Source: Candidatus Vogelbacteria bacterium (GTDB taxonomy: Bacteria > Patescibacteriota > Minisyncoccia > Phycocordibacterales > UBA12445). Taken from it: a stretch of DNA of 36,289 bases. A model generated the notes under the pieces. The model made no database searches, was not told where the DNA came from, and saw only the letters and a list, made by a program, of their open reading frames with translations. Below, one piece after another: positions 1 to 7,937 of this stretch. Both the position numbers and the translations under genes were made by a program. The DNA is taken from positions 1 to 36,289 of the forward strand of contig JACQCV010000016.1 in NCBI GenBank assembly GCA_016201465.1, written 5' to 3'. How positions within the stretch are numbered: position 1 is the stretch's first letter; each line of letters begins with the position of its first letter.

Positions 1-211
1 AAACCTCCCTCATCTCATCACTGTACTCCGGCTCTGTAATCTGTCCCTTATTTATTTTTGTAGTTTCGCTATTGCCACTCAAAAAATTAAACTTCTTTTC
101 AACATGTTCAAAATACCAAAATACTGAATCCAGATCGCTCTCGGTCGCCCACTCATCAACGATCTCTACAATAACTGGCATCGTCATCATAAGACGAACT
201 CGTCGTATCAT
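1..211 (-). CDS. apbE: FAD:protein FMN transferase ApbE, N-terminal part
   Basis: First 70 residues of an ApbE-type flavin transferase; the rest lies beyond the left edge. The family uses FAD and Mg2+ to link FMN to a Thr/Ser of extracytoplasmic FMN-binding domains. Seen: the strand MTMPVIVEIVD, a helix ending in FEHVEKKFNFL, then SETTKINKG, which match the start of ApbE as I know it; the catalytic part is not visible. The ATG at 211 is 5 bp after the stop of the FMN-binding gene, so enzyme and probable substrate are co-transcribed. No signal peptide or lipobox is seen from this start, though the frame stays open a little further upstream. Family fairly sure, because the neighbour agrees. Confidence 0.75.
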   Translation of the reverse strand, partial: MIRRVRLMMTMPVIVEIVDEWATESDLDSVFWYFEHVEKKFNFLSGNSETTKINKGQITEPEYSDEMREV

Positions 212-216
212 GCTAT

Positions 217-663
217 TTATAACTTGGCCTGAAGTAAAACACTCGACAATGACTGGTTAAAAGCTTCGCTAGTCTGAGTCGCCCCCGACACCGCATCAAC
301 GTTTGCCGATTGTGCCTGAATTGCTTCAGATCGCAGGATGGGCATCGCTTGAGTATTTATTCGAATTGAGGTGCTACGATCTTTTGGGTAATCCAAAAAC
401 ATAACGTCAGCTAACTTACCATTCTGTATAACGGCTTTAACTTGAAGATTTCCATAGTAAGCATCGGTGACAGGACTGGTGTATGCGCCATCCTTATACA
501 AAGCACCAGACCTTCTAACCGGAAGAACAATTGGCTGTGGAGCCACAAGTGAAGTAACCGGCTGTGAATTCGCAGTAACAGGAACCGACGATGCCTGTTG
601 CTGATAATTGGCATATAGTATGAAGGCTAATATTACAAAAAGTGACAAAAATATTTTCTTCAT
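217..663 (-). CDS. Membrane-anchored FMN-binding domain protein
   Basis: 148 residues. An N-terminal membrane segment (residues 4-18, after KK) anchors it facing outward, followed by a Pro/Val/Ser-rich linker (20-50) and one FMN-binding domain (55-148). The domain ends in DAVSGAT (123-129), the flavinylation motif in which ApbE modifies the Thr (Thr129). Known role of the family: a covalent FMN one-electron carrier outside the membrane, as in NqrC/RnfG and in extracytosolic electron transfer systems. The next gene is apbE, supporting modification in the cell. The start follows TATAAT (670-675, minus) by 6 nt, so a leaderless mRNA is likely. The redox partner cannot be named from this window. 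Confidence 0.88.
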   Translation of the reverse strand: MKKIFLSLFVILAFILYANYQQQASSVPVTANSQPVTSLVAPQPIVLPVRRSGALYKDGAYTSPVTDAYYGNLQVKAVIQNGKLADVMFLDYPKDRSTSIRINTQAMPILRSEAIQAQSANVDAVSGATQTSEAFNQSLSSVLLQAKL

Positions 664-669
664 GCCTTA

Positions 670-675
670 ATTATA
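670..675 (-). promoter_or_regulatory. -10 box of the FMN-binding/apbE operon
   Basis: TATAAT on the minus strand, 6 nt before the ATG at 663. No good -35 is seen. With a start point 6-8 nt downstream the mRNA would begin at or next to the start codon. Confidence 0.6.
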
Positions 676-699
676 CGATAAAAATCAAATTTTGTTGCA

Positions 700-1446
700 T
701 TACTGTAAAGCCTCCGGGTGCTGTAAACTCCAAGCATAAAGTGTAACCGCTGCGGAAGCAGCAACATTCAAAGACTCACACTTGGGGTTCATGGGGATTG
801 AGAGCATTATGTCGCAAAGCTCACGAGTTTTTTGTCTTATCCCCTCGGCCTCATTGCCCATCACAAAAACCGAAGGCGCATCAAACTTCTCGGTCACAAT
901 ATTGTGTTCAACATTCATCTCAAGCCCATATATCCAAAAGCCTAGATCTTTGAGATCTCTAAGTGTCGAATTCACGTTACCAACTGATATCAAAGGCACC
1001 CGGAAGGCCATCCCAGCAGAAACCTTGACCACAGTACCTGTAACCGGTGCCTGATTATGTTCGGGAATCAAAATTCCCGATACTCCAAAAGCCGCAGCTG
1101 AGCGAATGATGGCGCCCACGTTATGTGGATCTTGAATCTCGTCGAGTAAAACGAGACAAGAACTTGGAGATATTTTATAATGCTCAATAAATCCTTTGTA
1201 TGGTTTAATCAAGTTTTCTGTAGCCAGCAAACCGATAATCCCCTGTCTCACATCTTCCCTATTCATTCCACCCGGCGCACCACTCTCAATATTTGTAACA
1301 GATACACCAGTCTTCTTAATAAGGTCAGACAATTCGACATCAGCAAATTGTGGCGCCAAAAAAACCTTCTTAATTGCTTTGGGCGCGTTCTTGAGGGCTT
1401 CTACCAACGCATGCCTACCATATATATATGTTTTTTCGCCTGCCAT
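700..1446 (-). CDS. rlmB: SpoU/TrmH-family 23S rRNA 2'-O-methyltransferase RlmB
   Basis: 248 residues, the usual size. It methylates a ribose 2'-O of 23S rRNA (G2251 in E. coli RlmB) with SAM. The N-terminal substrate-binding domain starts with YIYGRHALVEALKN (about 8-20). The SPOUT knot domain shows all three family motifs: NVGAIIRSA, VMGNEAEGI, and ESLNVAASAAVTLY near the C terminus. Other SpoU members (TrmH, RlmB-like) share these, so the exact nucleotide is inferred. The ATG at 1446 lies about 21 nt after a TAGTAT box (1468-1473) that overlaps the -10 of the divergent methyltransferase gene. Confidence 0.9.
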   Translation of the reverse strand: MAGEKTYIYGRHALVEALKNAPKAIKKVFLAPQFADVELSDLIKKTGVSVTNIESGAPGGMNREDVRQGIIGLLATENLIKPYKGFIEHYKISPSSCLVLLDEIQDPHNVGAIIRSAAAFGVSGILIPEHNQAPVTGTVVKVSAGMAFRVPLISVGNVNSTLRDLKDLGFWIYGLEMNVEHNIVTEKFDAPSVFVMGNEAEGIRQKTRELCDIMLSIPMNPKCESLNVAASAAVTLYAWSLQHPEALQ

Positions 1447-1466
1447 TGAATTTAGGGTTGTAAAAT

Positions 1467-1473
1467 TATACTA
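1467..1473. promoter_or_regulatory. Overlapping divergent -10 boxes
   Basis: TATACT (1467-1472) on + and TAGTAT (1468-1473) on - occupy the same bases between rlmB and the methyltransferase gene. The + box ends 8 nt before the ATG at 1481; a weak TTGAAT lies at 1446-1451. The two polymerases could not bind at once, so the genes may exclude each other. Confidence 0.5.
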
Positions 1474-1480
1474 TCATCTA

Positions 1481-2227
1481 ATGCGAAGTCTGAGAAGAAA
1501 AGGAAATAAATTTTGGAACAAGGAATATAGCAAAGCTGGCCCCGCCTCAGCCGGAGCTTATTCTGGTAAACACCTAGCGATCTCCACAAACCCAAGTGAG
1601 GACCTGATACACTTCATTAAGTGGCTCAAAAGGAATCACCCGGAAGCCCAACTCGATCCCAAGTCGTCTGTTTTGGATCTCGGCTGTGGCAATGGACGCA
1701 ACTTAATCTATCTTGCCAAGACTTATGGAATTCATGGTTTAGGGTACGATATCTCAAGCGAAGCCATTACCCAAGCTAAAGCCCAAAGTAAAAACCTGAA
1801 TCTAAAATACGAAGTGCGATCTATTGCCGGACAAATTACTATGCCTGGTGAGTCTCAGGCCCTTGTTCTCGATATGATGACCTCACATTTTTTAAATGAG
1901 GCCGAACGGGCCAATTTGATCAAAGAAATTTTGCGAATATTAAAACCCGGCGGTTGGCTCTACTTCAAAACCTTTTTCAAAGATCAAGACATCAATGCAA
2001 ATCGACTCTTACGAGAAAATCCTGCGGGTGAAAAAGGTTCATATATCCATCCCAAGATCGGCGTCGCTGAACACGTCTTCACCGAACAAGAAATAAAAGA
2101 TATGCTAGGTGAAAATTTTATCATTCACAAAATGCTCCGATCTCATCGCCACATCGAGCACGGCCACGGCGGCACCATCCATGCCGGTAAACGCCGCAGT
2201 ATTTCGGTCTATGCCGAGAAAAGATAA
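1481..2227 (+). CDS. Class I SAM-dependent methyltransferase
   Basis: 248 residues counted from ATG 1481. The frame is open upstream to 1196, but that part lies inside rlmB on the other strand and is not its own coding sequence. Motif I is LDLGCGNGRNLIYLA (about 65-80), followed by the acidic residue of motif II in GYDISSEAI and by motif post-III LKPGGWLYFKTF. The substrate is unknown; the fold resembles small-molecule and tellurite-type (TehB-like) methyltransferases. The start is preceded by TATACT at 8 nt and no Shine-Dalgarno site, so probably leaderless. The C terminus is rich in His, Arg and Gly. Confidence 0.8.
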   Translation: MRSLRRKGNKFWNKEYSKAGPASAGAYSGKHLAISTNPSEDLIHFIKWLKRNHPEAQLDPKSSVLDLGCGNGRNLIYLAKTYGIHGLGYDISSEAITQAKAQSKNLNLKYEVRSIAGQITMPGESQALVLDMMTSHFLNEAERANLIKEILRILKPGGWLYFKTFFKDQDINANRLLRENPAGEKGSYIHPKIGVAEHVFTEQEIKDMLGENFIIHKMLRSHRHIEHGHGGTIHAGKRRSISVYAEKR

Positions 2228-2248
2228 GGCATAACGCGACCAATCAGC

Positions 2249-2277
2249 TTGACAATACTATTTAACAATGCTACACT
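2249..2277 (+). promoter_or_regulatory. Promoter TTGACA-17-TACACT
   Basis: TTGACA at 2249-2254, 17 bp spacer, then TGC-TACACT (2272-2277), an extended -10. It gives a leader of about 60 nt ending in AAAGGAGA before the ATG at 2346. Confidence 0.7.
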
Positions 2278-2345
2278 CTTGAAATATAAATTGCTCATTT
2301 CAATCACGAACTAGACAATTTAGCCTTAACCGAAAGGAGATCGAC

Positions 2346-3167
2346 ATGTTCAAAAGTACCTTGCTCAATGACCTTTGGGTATTCTGGTTCTCGATTCTTC
2401 ACACCCTCAGGACCTGGTGGCACAGAAAGGAACTTGAAGCACTGGAGTGCTACGCAAACTGTTATGCTGCAAGGTGGTTTGAAATAGAAAAGTTCCAACA
2501 GGGCCCTGTTCAACAGCGAATAACTGCGACCGTCTGGGGTCTTGGATGGGACTTCTGCCAGTACAAAACTGGGGAAGAGATTGCTGGTCTTGCGATCGCT
2601 CTTCAGATCACTTCAAGCAACATCGAACACCAGACCAAGAAGTATGCTCCCGTGATTCGCATCCTCAAGGAACGCGAGTGTGTTAGCGACTGTGCTACCT
2701 ATCTTGAAAGGGTTCTCGGCAGTTGCTTGACAAACCACAACGGTAGGTGCGCTGTGGAATCGAAGATTGCAAGAGCAAGTAAAACACTCTGGAGTAGACT
2801 CGCGCTGCGAGATCTCGAACAAAATGCTCTGACTTCATTGCAAAAGTATGTGGATAATCGATGCGAGGTGATGGGGGGCGTAGAAACTGACAGGCGATTT
2901 TACATCGAGCGGTCACACTGGACAAACTTGCGCGGTATTATAGTCTCGCTCGGATACCACGCTCTCACTATCGATCCAGAATTACTGGCCAGATATGCCG
3001 CATCGATAAATTATACTCTGTACATCGACGGTGAGAATCATTCGAATCCAATCGAGCGAAATTCTTTCCCAATTAATCAGATCACCGGCTACGCCATATA
3101 CGCCGCACTTGAAAGTAGAACAGTGTGTGGAGATCTTAGAACTGCCGAGGATGGATCACTTTACTAG
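2346..3167 (+). CDS. Hypothetical protein, 273 aa
   Basis: I do not recognise this protein. The start is well supported: consensus promoter at 2249-2277 and AAAGGAGA five bases before the ATG. The N terminus is rich in Trp and hydrophobic residues (WVFWFSILHTLRTWW, about 11-25), a possible single membrane or amphipathic segment. The remainder is soluble, helical and has about ten Cys scattered without CxxC pairs. The gene stands alone and ends in a hairpin terminator at 3183-3213. Codon use leans to C-ending codons compared with its leaderless neighbours, as in the other leadered genes of the window. Confidence 0.7.
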   Translation: MFKSTLLNDLWVFWFSILHTLRTWWHRKELEALECYANCYAARWFEIEKFQQGPVQQRITATVWGLGWDFCQYKTGEEIAGLAIALQITSSNIEHQTKKYAPVIRILKERECVSDCATYLERVLGSCLTNHNGRCAVESKIARASKTLWSRLALRDLEQNALTSLQKYVDNRCEVMGGVETDRRFYIERSHWTNLRGIIVSLGYHALTIDPELLARYAASINYTLYIDGENHSNPIERNSFPINQITGYAIYAALESRTVCGDLRTAEDGSLY

Positions 3168-3182
3168 ACATCGCATGTTACG

Positions 3183-3213
3183 GCCCAAGATTAATAATCC
3201 TGGGCTCTTTCTT
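3183..3213 (+). terminator. Rho-independent terminator
   Basis: Stem GCCCAAGATT/AATCCTGGGC with one mismatch and an AAT loop, followed by TCTTTCTTT. It ends the hypothetical gene at 2346-3167. Confidence 0.75.
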
Positions 3214-3243
3214 TATCTCAATTTCTCATTTTTAAATTCTTCC

Positions 3244-3272
3244 TTGCCCATACTAAAATACTGGCTTACTAT
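3244..3272 (+). promoter_or_regulatory. Leaderless promoter TTGCCC-17-TACTAT
   Basis: -35 TTGCCC (3244-3249), exactly 17 bp, -10 TACTAT (3267-3272), then 6 nt to the ATG at 3279. No Shine-Dalgarno site fits between. Confidence 0.65.
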
Positions 3273-3278
3273 ATAGAC

Positions 3279-4007
3279 ATGGGTAAATCCCCAATTATAA
3301 TTTCAGCCAGAGAAAAATGGTTCGTAAAAAACAGAAATATCTTGGCAATCAATGAACGCTATGTAGAAGCAATTACCAAGGCTGGAGGGTTTTCGCTTTC
3401 GGTAAACAACTTACCAAACGCCGAAGAACTTAGCTCAATCGAAGAAATAATGGACGGACTACTTTTAACTGGCGGTGACGATATCAATGCAACTTGCTAC
3501 GGTGAAACATGCTCAACACTCGCTAATAATACTGATAACGAACGAGATAAAATTGAACTACTCTTACTGAAAGTTGCTATAGAAAAAAATATAGCCGTTT
3601 TAGGTATTTGCCGCGGTCTACAAATAATAAATATCGGTTTAGGTGGCACACTGCATCAGGATTTGTATAGTGAATGGAGTCAAAAAATACAGCACAATAA
3701 TAGTGAAAAGGGGCGAGACTACCTGGCACACTCTGTAGAATTAGATAGAACATCGAAACTTTTCTCGATCATTGATAAAGACGAGTTTTTAGTAAATAGT
3801 CTTCATCATCAGGGAATTGAACAGCTGTCAGAGGGGCTTATTGCTTCAGCCGTAGCTGAAGATGGGCTAATAGAGGCCGTAGAACTACCCAACCACAATT
3901 TTTTCATCGGCGTACAATGGCACCCTGAGGAACTTACCTCAAACAATCCTCAATGGTTAAAACTTTTTGAAGCTTTTATAACTGCGGCATCTAAAACTTC
4001 GGGGTGA
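3279..4007 (+). CDS. Gamma-glutamyl hydrolase / class I glutamine amidotransferase-like peptidase (C26)
   Basis: 242 residues, full length for PuuD-like peptidase C26 proteins, which hydrolyse gamma-glutamyl amide bonds such as gamma-glutamyl-GABA. Seen: LLTGGDDINATCYGE (61-75), nucleophile elbow LGICRGLQIIN with Cys111, LHHQGIEQL (175-183), and the His/Glu pair in VQWHPEE (His215, Glu217), completing the Cys-His-Glu triad. No synthetase domain is fused, so it acts as a stand-alone hydrolase, presumably cytoplasmic. Neighbours do not indicate a pathway; a role in peptide or polyamine salvage is only inference. The 3' end overlaps the convergent methyltransferase gene by 17 bp. Confidence 0.85.
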   Translation: MGKSPIIISAREKWFVKNRNILAINERYVEAITKAGGFSLSVNNLPNAEELSSIEEIMDGLLLTGGDDINATCYGETCSTLANNTDNERDKIELLLLKVAIEKNIAVLGICRGLQIINIGLGGTLHQDLYSEWSQKIQHNNSEKGRDYLAHSVELDRTSKLFSIIDKDEFLVNSLHHQGIEQLSEGLIASAVAEDGLIEAVELPNHNFFIGVQWHPEELTSNNPQWLKLFEAFITAASKTSG

Positions 4008-4923
4008 TCTTAACAATACTTATCATCTGATAATATTCGTAGCCGTTTTTGTAGCTTTTCCTCAAACCGTTTTTGATAAGATATTTCATCCAATTTTTAT
4101 TATTGAGGACATTACAAACCTTAAGTGGCACGGTCATCTTATCAAGCGTTATCTCTCTCGTGCCAACCTCTTTTATTACAGATCGCACATCAGTATCTGA
4201 TAAACTCGAAAGATTTGAAACTATGAAACCGCCAGGGTTTAAAATCTCTTCCGAATCAACAATTAAGTAGTTAATTAAGCCAACCCCTTCATATGGATTG
4301 TCATTTATACTCTCCTGCCTCGGTATATACGGCGGATTACAAATTAGGATATCAAACTTCTTATCATGAATATATTTAATCGCATCACCACAAACAAATG
4401 TTGCTCTAGGATCTTTTATATTATCCCCAGAAGACTCGATCGCTTTTGGATTTAGATCTACAAGGGTTATTGATTTGATACCTGGAAACTTTTCAAGTAA
4501 ATATTTAGAGATAAAGCCTGATCCAGGTCCTATTTCTATTAAAGATTTGTTTTGAAAAGTTTTTTTGTCCAACTTATTAAGCGCACGACAGAACAAAAGT
4601 GTGTCAATATTAGGACCCCAGACACTTTTATATTTTCTCTGTTCAAAGACAAGCCGCACCCCATTATATTCTGTGACCTTAATTGGAGACTCGAGCAACT
4701 TAACTAAAGTATCCCTGGTGGTCGGCTTGAATTTAGAGATTTTATATATATCAGTAACCAAAACTGGATTCTTTATTGTTGCAACAAAGACTTCTTTGTC
4801 GTCAGGATAGTCATACACACGGTTACCATTTTCGTCACGATCTAATCCCATAATGGTTGCCAACTCAAAACCGTTCGCATAAACATTTTGCTCTTTCAAA
4901 TCAGTGGAAAATCTAGTTATCAT
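3991..4923 (-). CDS. PrmC/HemK-like N5-glutamine-type methyltransferase
   Basis: 310 residues from the ATG at 4923. The C-terminal half is a class I methyltransferase: IEIGPGSGFISKYLLE (motif I), LVDLNPKAIE (motif II), and CNPPYIP, the NPPY signature of enzymes that methylate amide or exocyclic amino groups. In PrmC the target is the Gln of the GGQ motif in release factors, and prfB is in this window; however, this protein is diverged and its N-terminal 120 residues do not look like the PrmC substrate domain, so another target is possible. An in-frame ATG at 4971 exists, but TACTAT lies 6 nt before 4923 with TAGACA 17 bp upstream, which favours 4923. Confidence 0.75.
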   Translation of the reverse strand: MITRFSTDLKEQNVYANGFELATIMGLDRDENGNRVYDYPDDKEVFVATIKNPVLVTDIYKISKFKPTTRDTLVKLLESPIKVTEYNGVRLVFEQRKYKSVWGPNIDTLLFCRALNKLDKKTFQNKSLIEIGPGSGFISKYLLEKFPGIKSITLVDLNPKAIESSGDNIKDPRATFVCGDAIKYIHDKKFDILICNPPYIPRQESINDNPYEGVGLINYLIVDSEEILNPGGFIVSNLSSLSDTDVRSVIKEVGTREITLDKMTVPLKVCNVLNNKNWMKYLIKNGLRKSYKNGYEYYQMISIVKITPKF

Positions 4924-4929
4924 TGCGAT

Positions 4930-4961
4930 ATAGTACAAAAAAAACCCACGACTGTCTAGAC
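4930..4961 (-). promoter_or_regulatory. Leaderless promoter TAGACA-17-TACTAT with a GTCTAGAC palindrome
   Basis: Minus strand: -35 TAGACA (4953-4958), 17 bp, -10 TACTAT (4930-4935), 6 nt to ATG. The -35 overlaps the perfect palindrome GTCTAGAC (4954-4961), which shares its half-site with the operator before the TrmB-type regulator at 15931-15953. Confidence 0.5.
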
Positions 4962-5046
4962 TATCCAACACCGTAGTTATGGTTATACTTGAAAATAGAT
5001 ATATGTAACTTGAAATACCATTGACAGTCTGAAAACGGAGGTGGGT

Positions 5047-6372
5047 ATGAACGAGCCCAAAAAGAACTGGATCAAACTAGACATAAAGACTCCTGGCTTT
5101 GCAGCCAAGAAGTTGGGAGATTTTTTGAAGACAAGAATTAAGGGGCAAGATTCTCAAATCACAGACGTTGCAGACGCGATTGAGATCAAAGATGCCGCCT
5201 TTAAAGCTGACGACAAGCCAATTTATACAGTGCTATGTTCTGGACCATCCGGCGTAGGAAAGACTCTTTTGGCCGAAACCCTATCTGAATATTTCTTCGG
5301 AAATCGCCACAGTTTCACCCGTATCGCTTGTGAAGCATATTCAGAGCCCCACTCGATTTCTAAACTCATCGGAGCCCCGCCCGGCTATGTTGGATTTTGG
5401 GACGTAAACAAAGACGGAAAGACCACCCTCCCCATCTTGGCTCAGGAAAGCATTGATAAGTACGCCATTAACGCTCAAGACCAGAATAAAAAGCGTCTAG
5501 TAATGCTGAAAAGATTACACGACGCACTTGAAAAAACTGAGGATATGATCTTCGGAATTAGCGAACGAAGGTTCCTTGATGACCCAAGAGAGAAAAACCC
5601 AGGTGAAGATGAGCAGAATGAAAAGATCCTAAAGTCTTTCCTAGAAACTCGCATCAAATACAAGCTAAAGATCAGCGAGATTACTCAAAGACTACCGTCC
5701 ACAACCATAGACAGCCCTCTCTCGATCGTTCTCTGGGACGAAATCGAGAAAGCAAGTTCGGCACTGCACAACATTGCGCTTAATATCATTGACAAAGCAG
5801 TGTTGACTCTCGCGAATGGTAATGTGACGCACTTTAATAACTCTATTCATATTTTTACTTCGAATGCCAACTCACGAGTTATTGCCGATCTAATTTCTAA
5901 GAAACCCAAAATGGGATTTAGAAGCTTGGGTGACAACACCGACAAAAGAGTAAATATCGACGCCCAGATCTACGAGAAGTCTATGGATGCACTCCAAAAA
6001 AACTTCTCTCCGGAATTCTTGGCGCGCTTCGATCGAATCAGCGTCTTTAGACCGCTTTCCGAGGCGATTCTTAGCGAGATCTTCGATATTGAACTTTCAA
6101 TGTTTGTAGAGTCATCTCTCAAACCGCTTTCGGTGATCCTGGAGATGGACAAAGACGTGAAGCAATTCATTCTGTCCGAGGCCACCGATCGACCGCAAAA
6201 TGGTGCTCGACTTTTGAAGAGCAAAATCAATAAGTATTTGAAGAAACAGCTAGGCCGGCTGAAGAACCGCGGTGAACTTCAGCCCGGAACGATCATTCAT
6301 CTGGTTCTGGGCACAGATGGCAGAACTGTTGAATTTTACAAGGAAAACGTTTCACCGGAAATGCCTTCATAA
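5047..6372 (+). CDS. Single-ring ClpA/ClpB D2-type AAA+ ATPase
   Basis: 441 residues. Only one AAA+ module is present, of the ClpA/B second-domain type: GQ motif KGQDSQI (32-38), Walker A GPSGVGKT (66-73), substrate-loop motif GAPPGYVGF (109-117), Walker B IVLWDEIEK (227-235), FSPEFLARFD with the arginine finger, and a small domain with sensor-2 GAR near the C terminus. Between the pore loop and Walker B is an extra, charged, helical insert of about 95 residues (124-222). It lacks the N domain and the first ring of ClpA, and no IGF-type ClpP loop is obvious, so it is more likely an unfoldase or remodeler than a protease subunit. Start chosen at ATG 5047 because GGAGG lies 5 nt before it; a GTG at 5041 overlaps that site. 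Confidence 0.8.
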   Translation: MNEPKKNWIKLDIKTPGFAAKKLGDFLKTRIKGQDSQITDVADAIEIKDAAFKADDKPIYTVLCSGPSGVGKTLLAETLSEYFFGNRHSFTRIACEAYSEPHSISKLIGAPPGYVGFWDVNKDGKTTLPILAQESIDKYAINAQDQNKKRLVMLKRLHDALEKTEDMIFGISERRFLDDPREKNPGEDEQNEKILKSFLETRIKYKLKISEITQRLPSTTIDSPLSIVLWDEIEKASSALHNIALNIIDKAVLTLANGNVTHFNNSIHIFTSNANSRVIADLISKKPKMGFRSLGDNTDKRVNIDAQIYEKSMDALQKNFSPEFLARFDRISVFRPLSEAILSEIFDIELSMFVESSLKPLSVILEMDKDVKQFILSEATDRPQNGARLLKSKINKYLKKQLGRLKNRGELQPGTIIHLVLGTDGRTVEFYKENVSPEMPS

Positions 6373-6380
6373 CACCAACC

Positions 6381-6410
6381 CTCGTCACGCAAGTGGCGAG
6401 AATTTTTTTT
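6381..6410 (+). terminator. Rho-independent terminator
   Basis: CTCGTCAC-GCAA-GTGGCGAG (one G-T pair, GNRA-type loop) followed by AA and eight T. Ends the AAA+ gene. Confidence 0.85.
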
Positions 6411-6430
6411 ATAGATAGAATAGATATAGT

Positions 6431-7267
6431 ATGGGTAAGGCCATAAACAAAAAAATTAAGAGTAAAGACGGTATTAACATTTATTATGATACTTATGATC
6501 CTGGGGCAAACAAAGGGCCGACACTTTTTTTCGTACACGGAGTCGGTGGTGACCTAGATGCCTGGCAATATTTAAGAAAGGTCTTACACAAAAAAGGCTT
6601 TTCGAGCATCGCTATGGATTTACGCGGCCACGGATATTCAGATCATCCTTGTACTTCTAGCCAGTACCAACTCAATAACTTTATCGATGACGTAATATCG
6701 GTTGTTGACGCTGAGGAAATAGATAAAGTAATCTTGATCGGCCATAGTCTGGGTGCGGTGCTTACAACCCATGTAGCTCTTTATCACCAGGATCGTATTG
6801 AACGGCTTATTCTCATTTCAAGTAGCTATCTCCCTCCAGCATATTTCAAAATTCCTGGAATTTTTCTTCTCACAGATCTTCTTGCGTTTCTCAGTCCTCC
6901 GCCTGTGTATCCCGGCCACTCCAGTTACCCGCAAGGTAAACACCACAAAGACATCGAAATTTTCGGGCTCATCAGAACGATTATGCGAAACTCCTTCAAA
7001 AGTTATGCCCTAAGCTCAAAGGAAATTTTGAAATCAAACATCGAACAAGATCTCAAAACAATAAAAGTGCCAACTTTAATTATTTCAGGAGATCGTGATA
7101 GCGTATTTCCTGCCAGAATATCCAAATACTTGCACTCACAAATTTCTGGCTCTGAACTAAAAATTATCGGAGGCGCAAACCATGTCATTGTTTTAAACAA
7201 TGTCGACGAAACTGTAAAGTGTATTTATAATTTCTTATCAAAACAAAAGTTCCAGCCGGGATGCTAG
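6431..7267 (+). CDS. Alpha/beta-fold hydrolase
   Basis: 278 residues, full length. Seen: oxyanion motif FFVHGVGGDLDAW (33-45), AMDLRGHGYSDHP (61-73), nucleophile elbow IGHSLGAV with Ser106, acid in ISGDRDSVF, and base His in GGANHVIV near the C terminus. The cap region (about 135-195) is short and Pro/Ser-rich. These features place it with esterase/epoxide-hydrolase/dienelactone-type enzymes; the substrate cannot be told. No signal peptide. The start is 9 nt after TAGAAT (6416-6421), with no ribosome-binding site, so probably leaderless. The last 30 bp overlap the convergent HAD gene. Confidence 0.88.
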   Translation: MGKAINKKIKSKDGINIYYDTYDPGANKGPTLFFVHGVGGDLDAWQYLRKVLHKKGFSSIAMDLRGHGYSDHPCTSSQYQLNNFIDDVISVVDAEEIDKVILIGHSLGAVLTTHVALYHQDRIERLILISSSYLPPAYFKIPGIFLLTDLLAFLSPPPVYPGHSSYPQGKHHKDIEIFGLIRTIMRNSFKSYALSSKEILKSNIEQDLKTIKVPTLIISGDRDSVFPARISKYLHSQISGSELKIIGGANHVIVLNNVDETVKCIYNFLSKQKFQPGC

Positions 7268-7621
7268 ATTATCCTCTTTTGTAATTAAGTACGCACTACC
7301 GCCAAGCGCAGAAAAAACTTTATTTACATTCTTAGAGTCATCAAAGACCATACAGTCTATTATCGAGACGCCATACCTGTCGGCATATTTTCTAAACAAC
7401 TCTCCATTATTATCAGTCTTATGCATGCCCTCATGAAAAGAATTACTAATGTGATCAAAATATTTATCTAGAACGAGGGCTGGCTGTGTAAATCTACTGA
7501 AACTGTCCATATTACCAGTTATAAGTATCACTATACTCGGCAAACTCCTCCAATACCTATCAAAACAAAGCACCCCATCGAAGTCACAAAACAGAATTGG
7601 TTTTGGGACAAAAGATAGCAT
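7238..7621 (-). CDS. Cap-less HAD-superfamily hydrolase
   Basis: 127 residues, about 80 shorter than a typical HAD phosphatase. Motif I FCDFDGVLCFD supplies Asp13 and Asp15, the Thr of motif II is in LITGN, a Lys follows near GMHKTDN, and motif IV is VFDDSKNV. The usual cap between motifs I and II is missing: CFDRYWRSLP runs straight into IVILITGN. All catalytic motifs remain, so it could be an active capless phosphatase of macromolecules, or a product of an internal deletion. It is the last gene of an operon with the zinc-ribbon and ParB-like genes; its ATG directly abuts the stop of the previous gene. Confidence 0.72.
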   Translation of the reverse strand: MLSFVPKPILFCDFDGVLCFDRYWRSLPSIVILITGNMDSFSRFTQPALVLDKYFDHISNSFHEGMHKTDNNGELFRKYADRYGVSIIDCMVFDDSKNVNKVFSALGGSAYLITKEDNLASRLELLF

Positions 7622-7936
7622 TTACAATCTCGCCATGGCCGAGTTATACTCTTCCTCACTTGATTGATCTCCCTCGAGGCAAATATCATGGTGCGTCTTC
7701 CAATACGGCAGAGTATTCATATTTTTTCTGGTCAACCTCTCTGCTAAACCTCTGTCTGCACTAGACACCGCGCCGAGGTACCACTGTACACCTCCCTCAA
7801 AAATCTCCGCTGGGGTCTTAAGTTTCCCATCAGATAAATCGTGAACGCACACAAGCCCCTCTGATGTTTCTAATCCAACAAACTTCTCGTGCTCCCCATC
7901 TAGCGGCATACTACACGTCATACAATATTTTTCCAT
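7622..7936 (-). CDS. Small zinc-ribbon-like protein
   Basis: 104 residues starting MEKYCMTCSMPLDGEHEK. The CxxCxMPL start resembles the putative zinc-ribbon family (Zn_ribbon_2) known from many bacteria; the second Cys pair is not clear, with single Cys at CVHD and ICLEG. Function unknown. Its ATG is one base after the stop of the ParB-like gene and its own stop abuts the HAD gene, so the three are one operon. Confidence 0.6.
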   Translation of the reverse strand: MEKYCMTCSMPLDGEHEKFVGLETSEGLVCVHDLSDGKLKTPAEIFEGGVQWYLGAVSSADRGLAERLTRKNMNTLPYWKTHHDICLEGDQSSEEEYNSAMARL

Positions 7937-7937
7937 T

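Noticed and set aside
72-260. 62-residue + strand ORF at the left edge
   Set aside because: It lies antisense to apbE and the end of the FMN-binding gene, both of which have family motifs on the minus strand.
1196-1480. Upstream extension of the methyltransferase frame
   Set aside because: The extension runs antisense through rlmB; the promoter and ATG at 1481 give a full-length enzyme.
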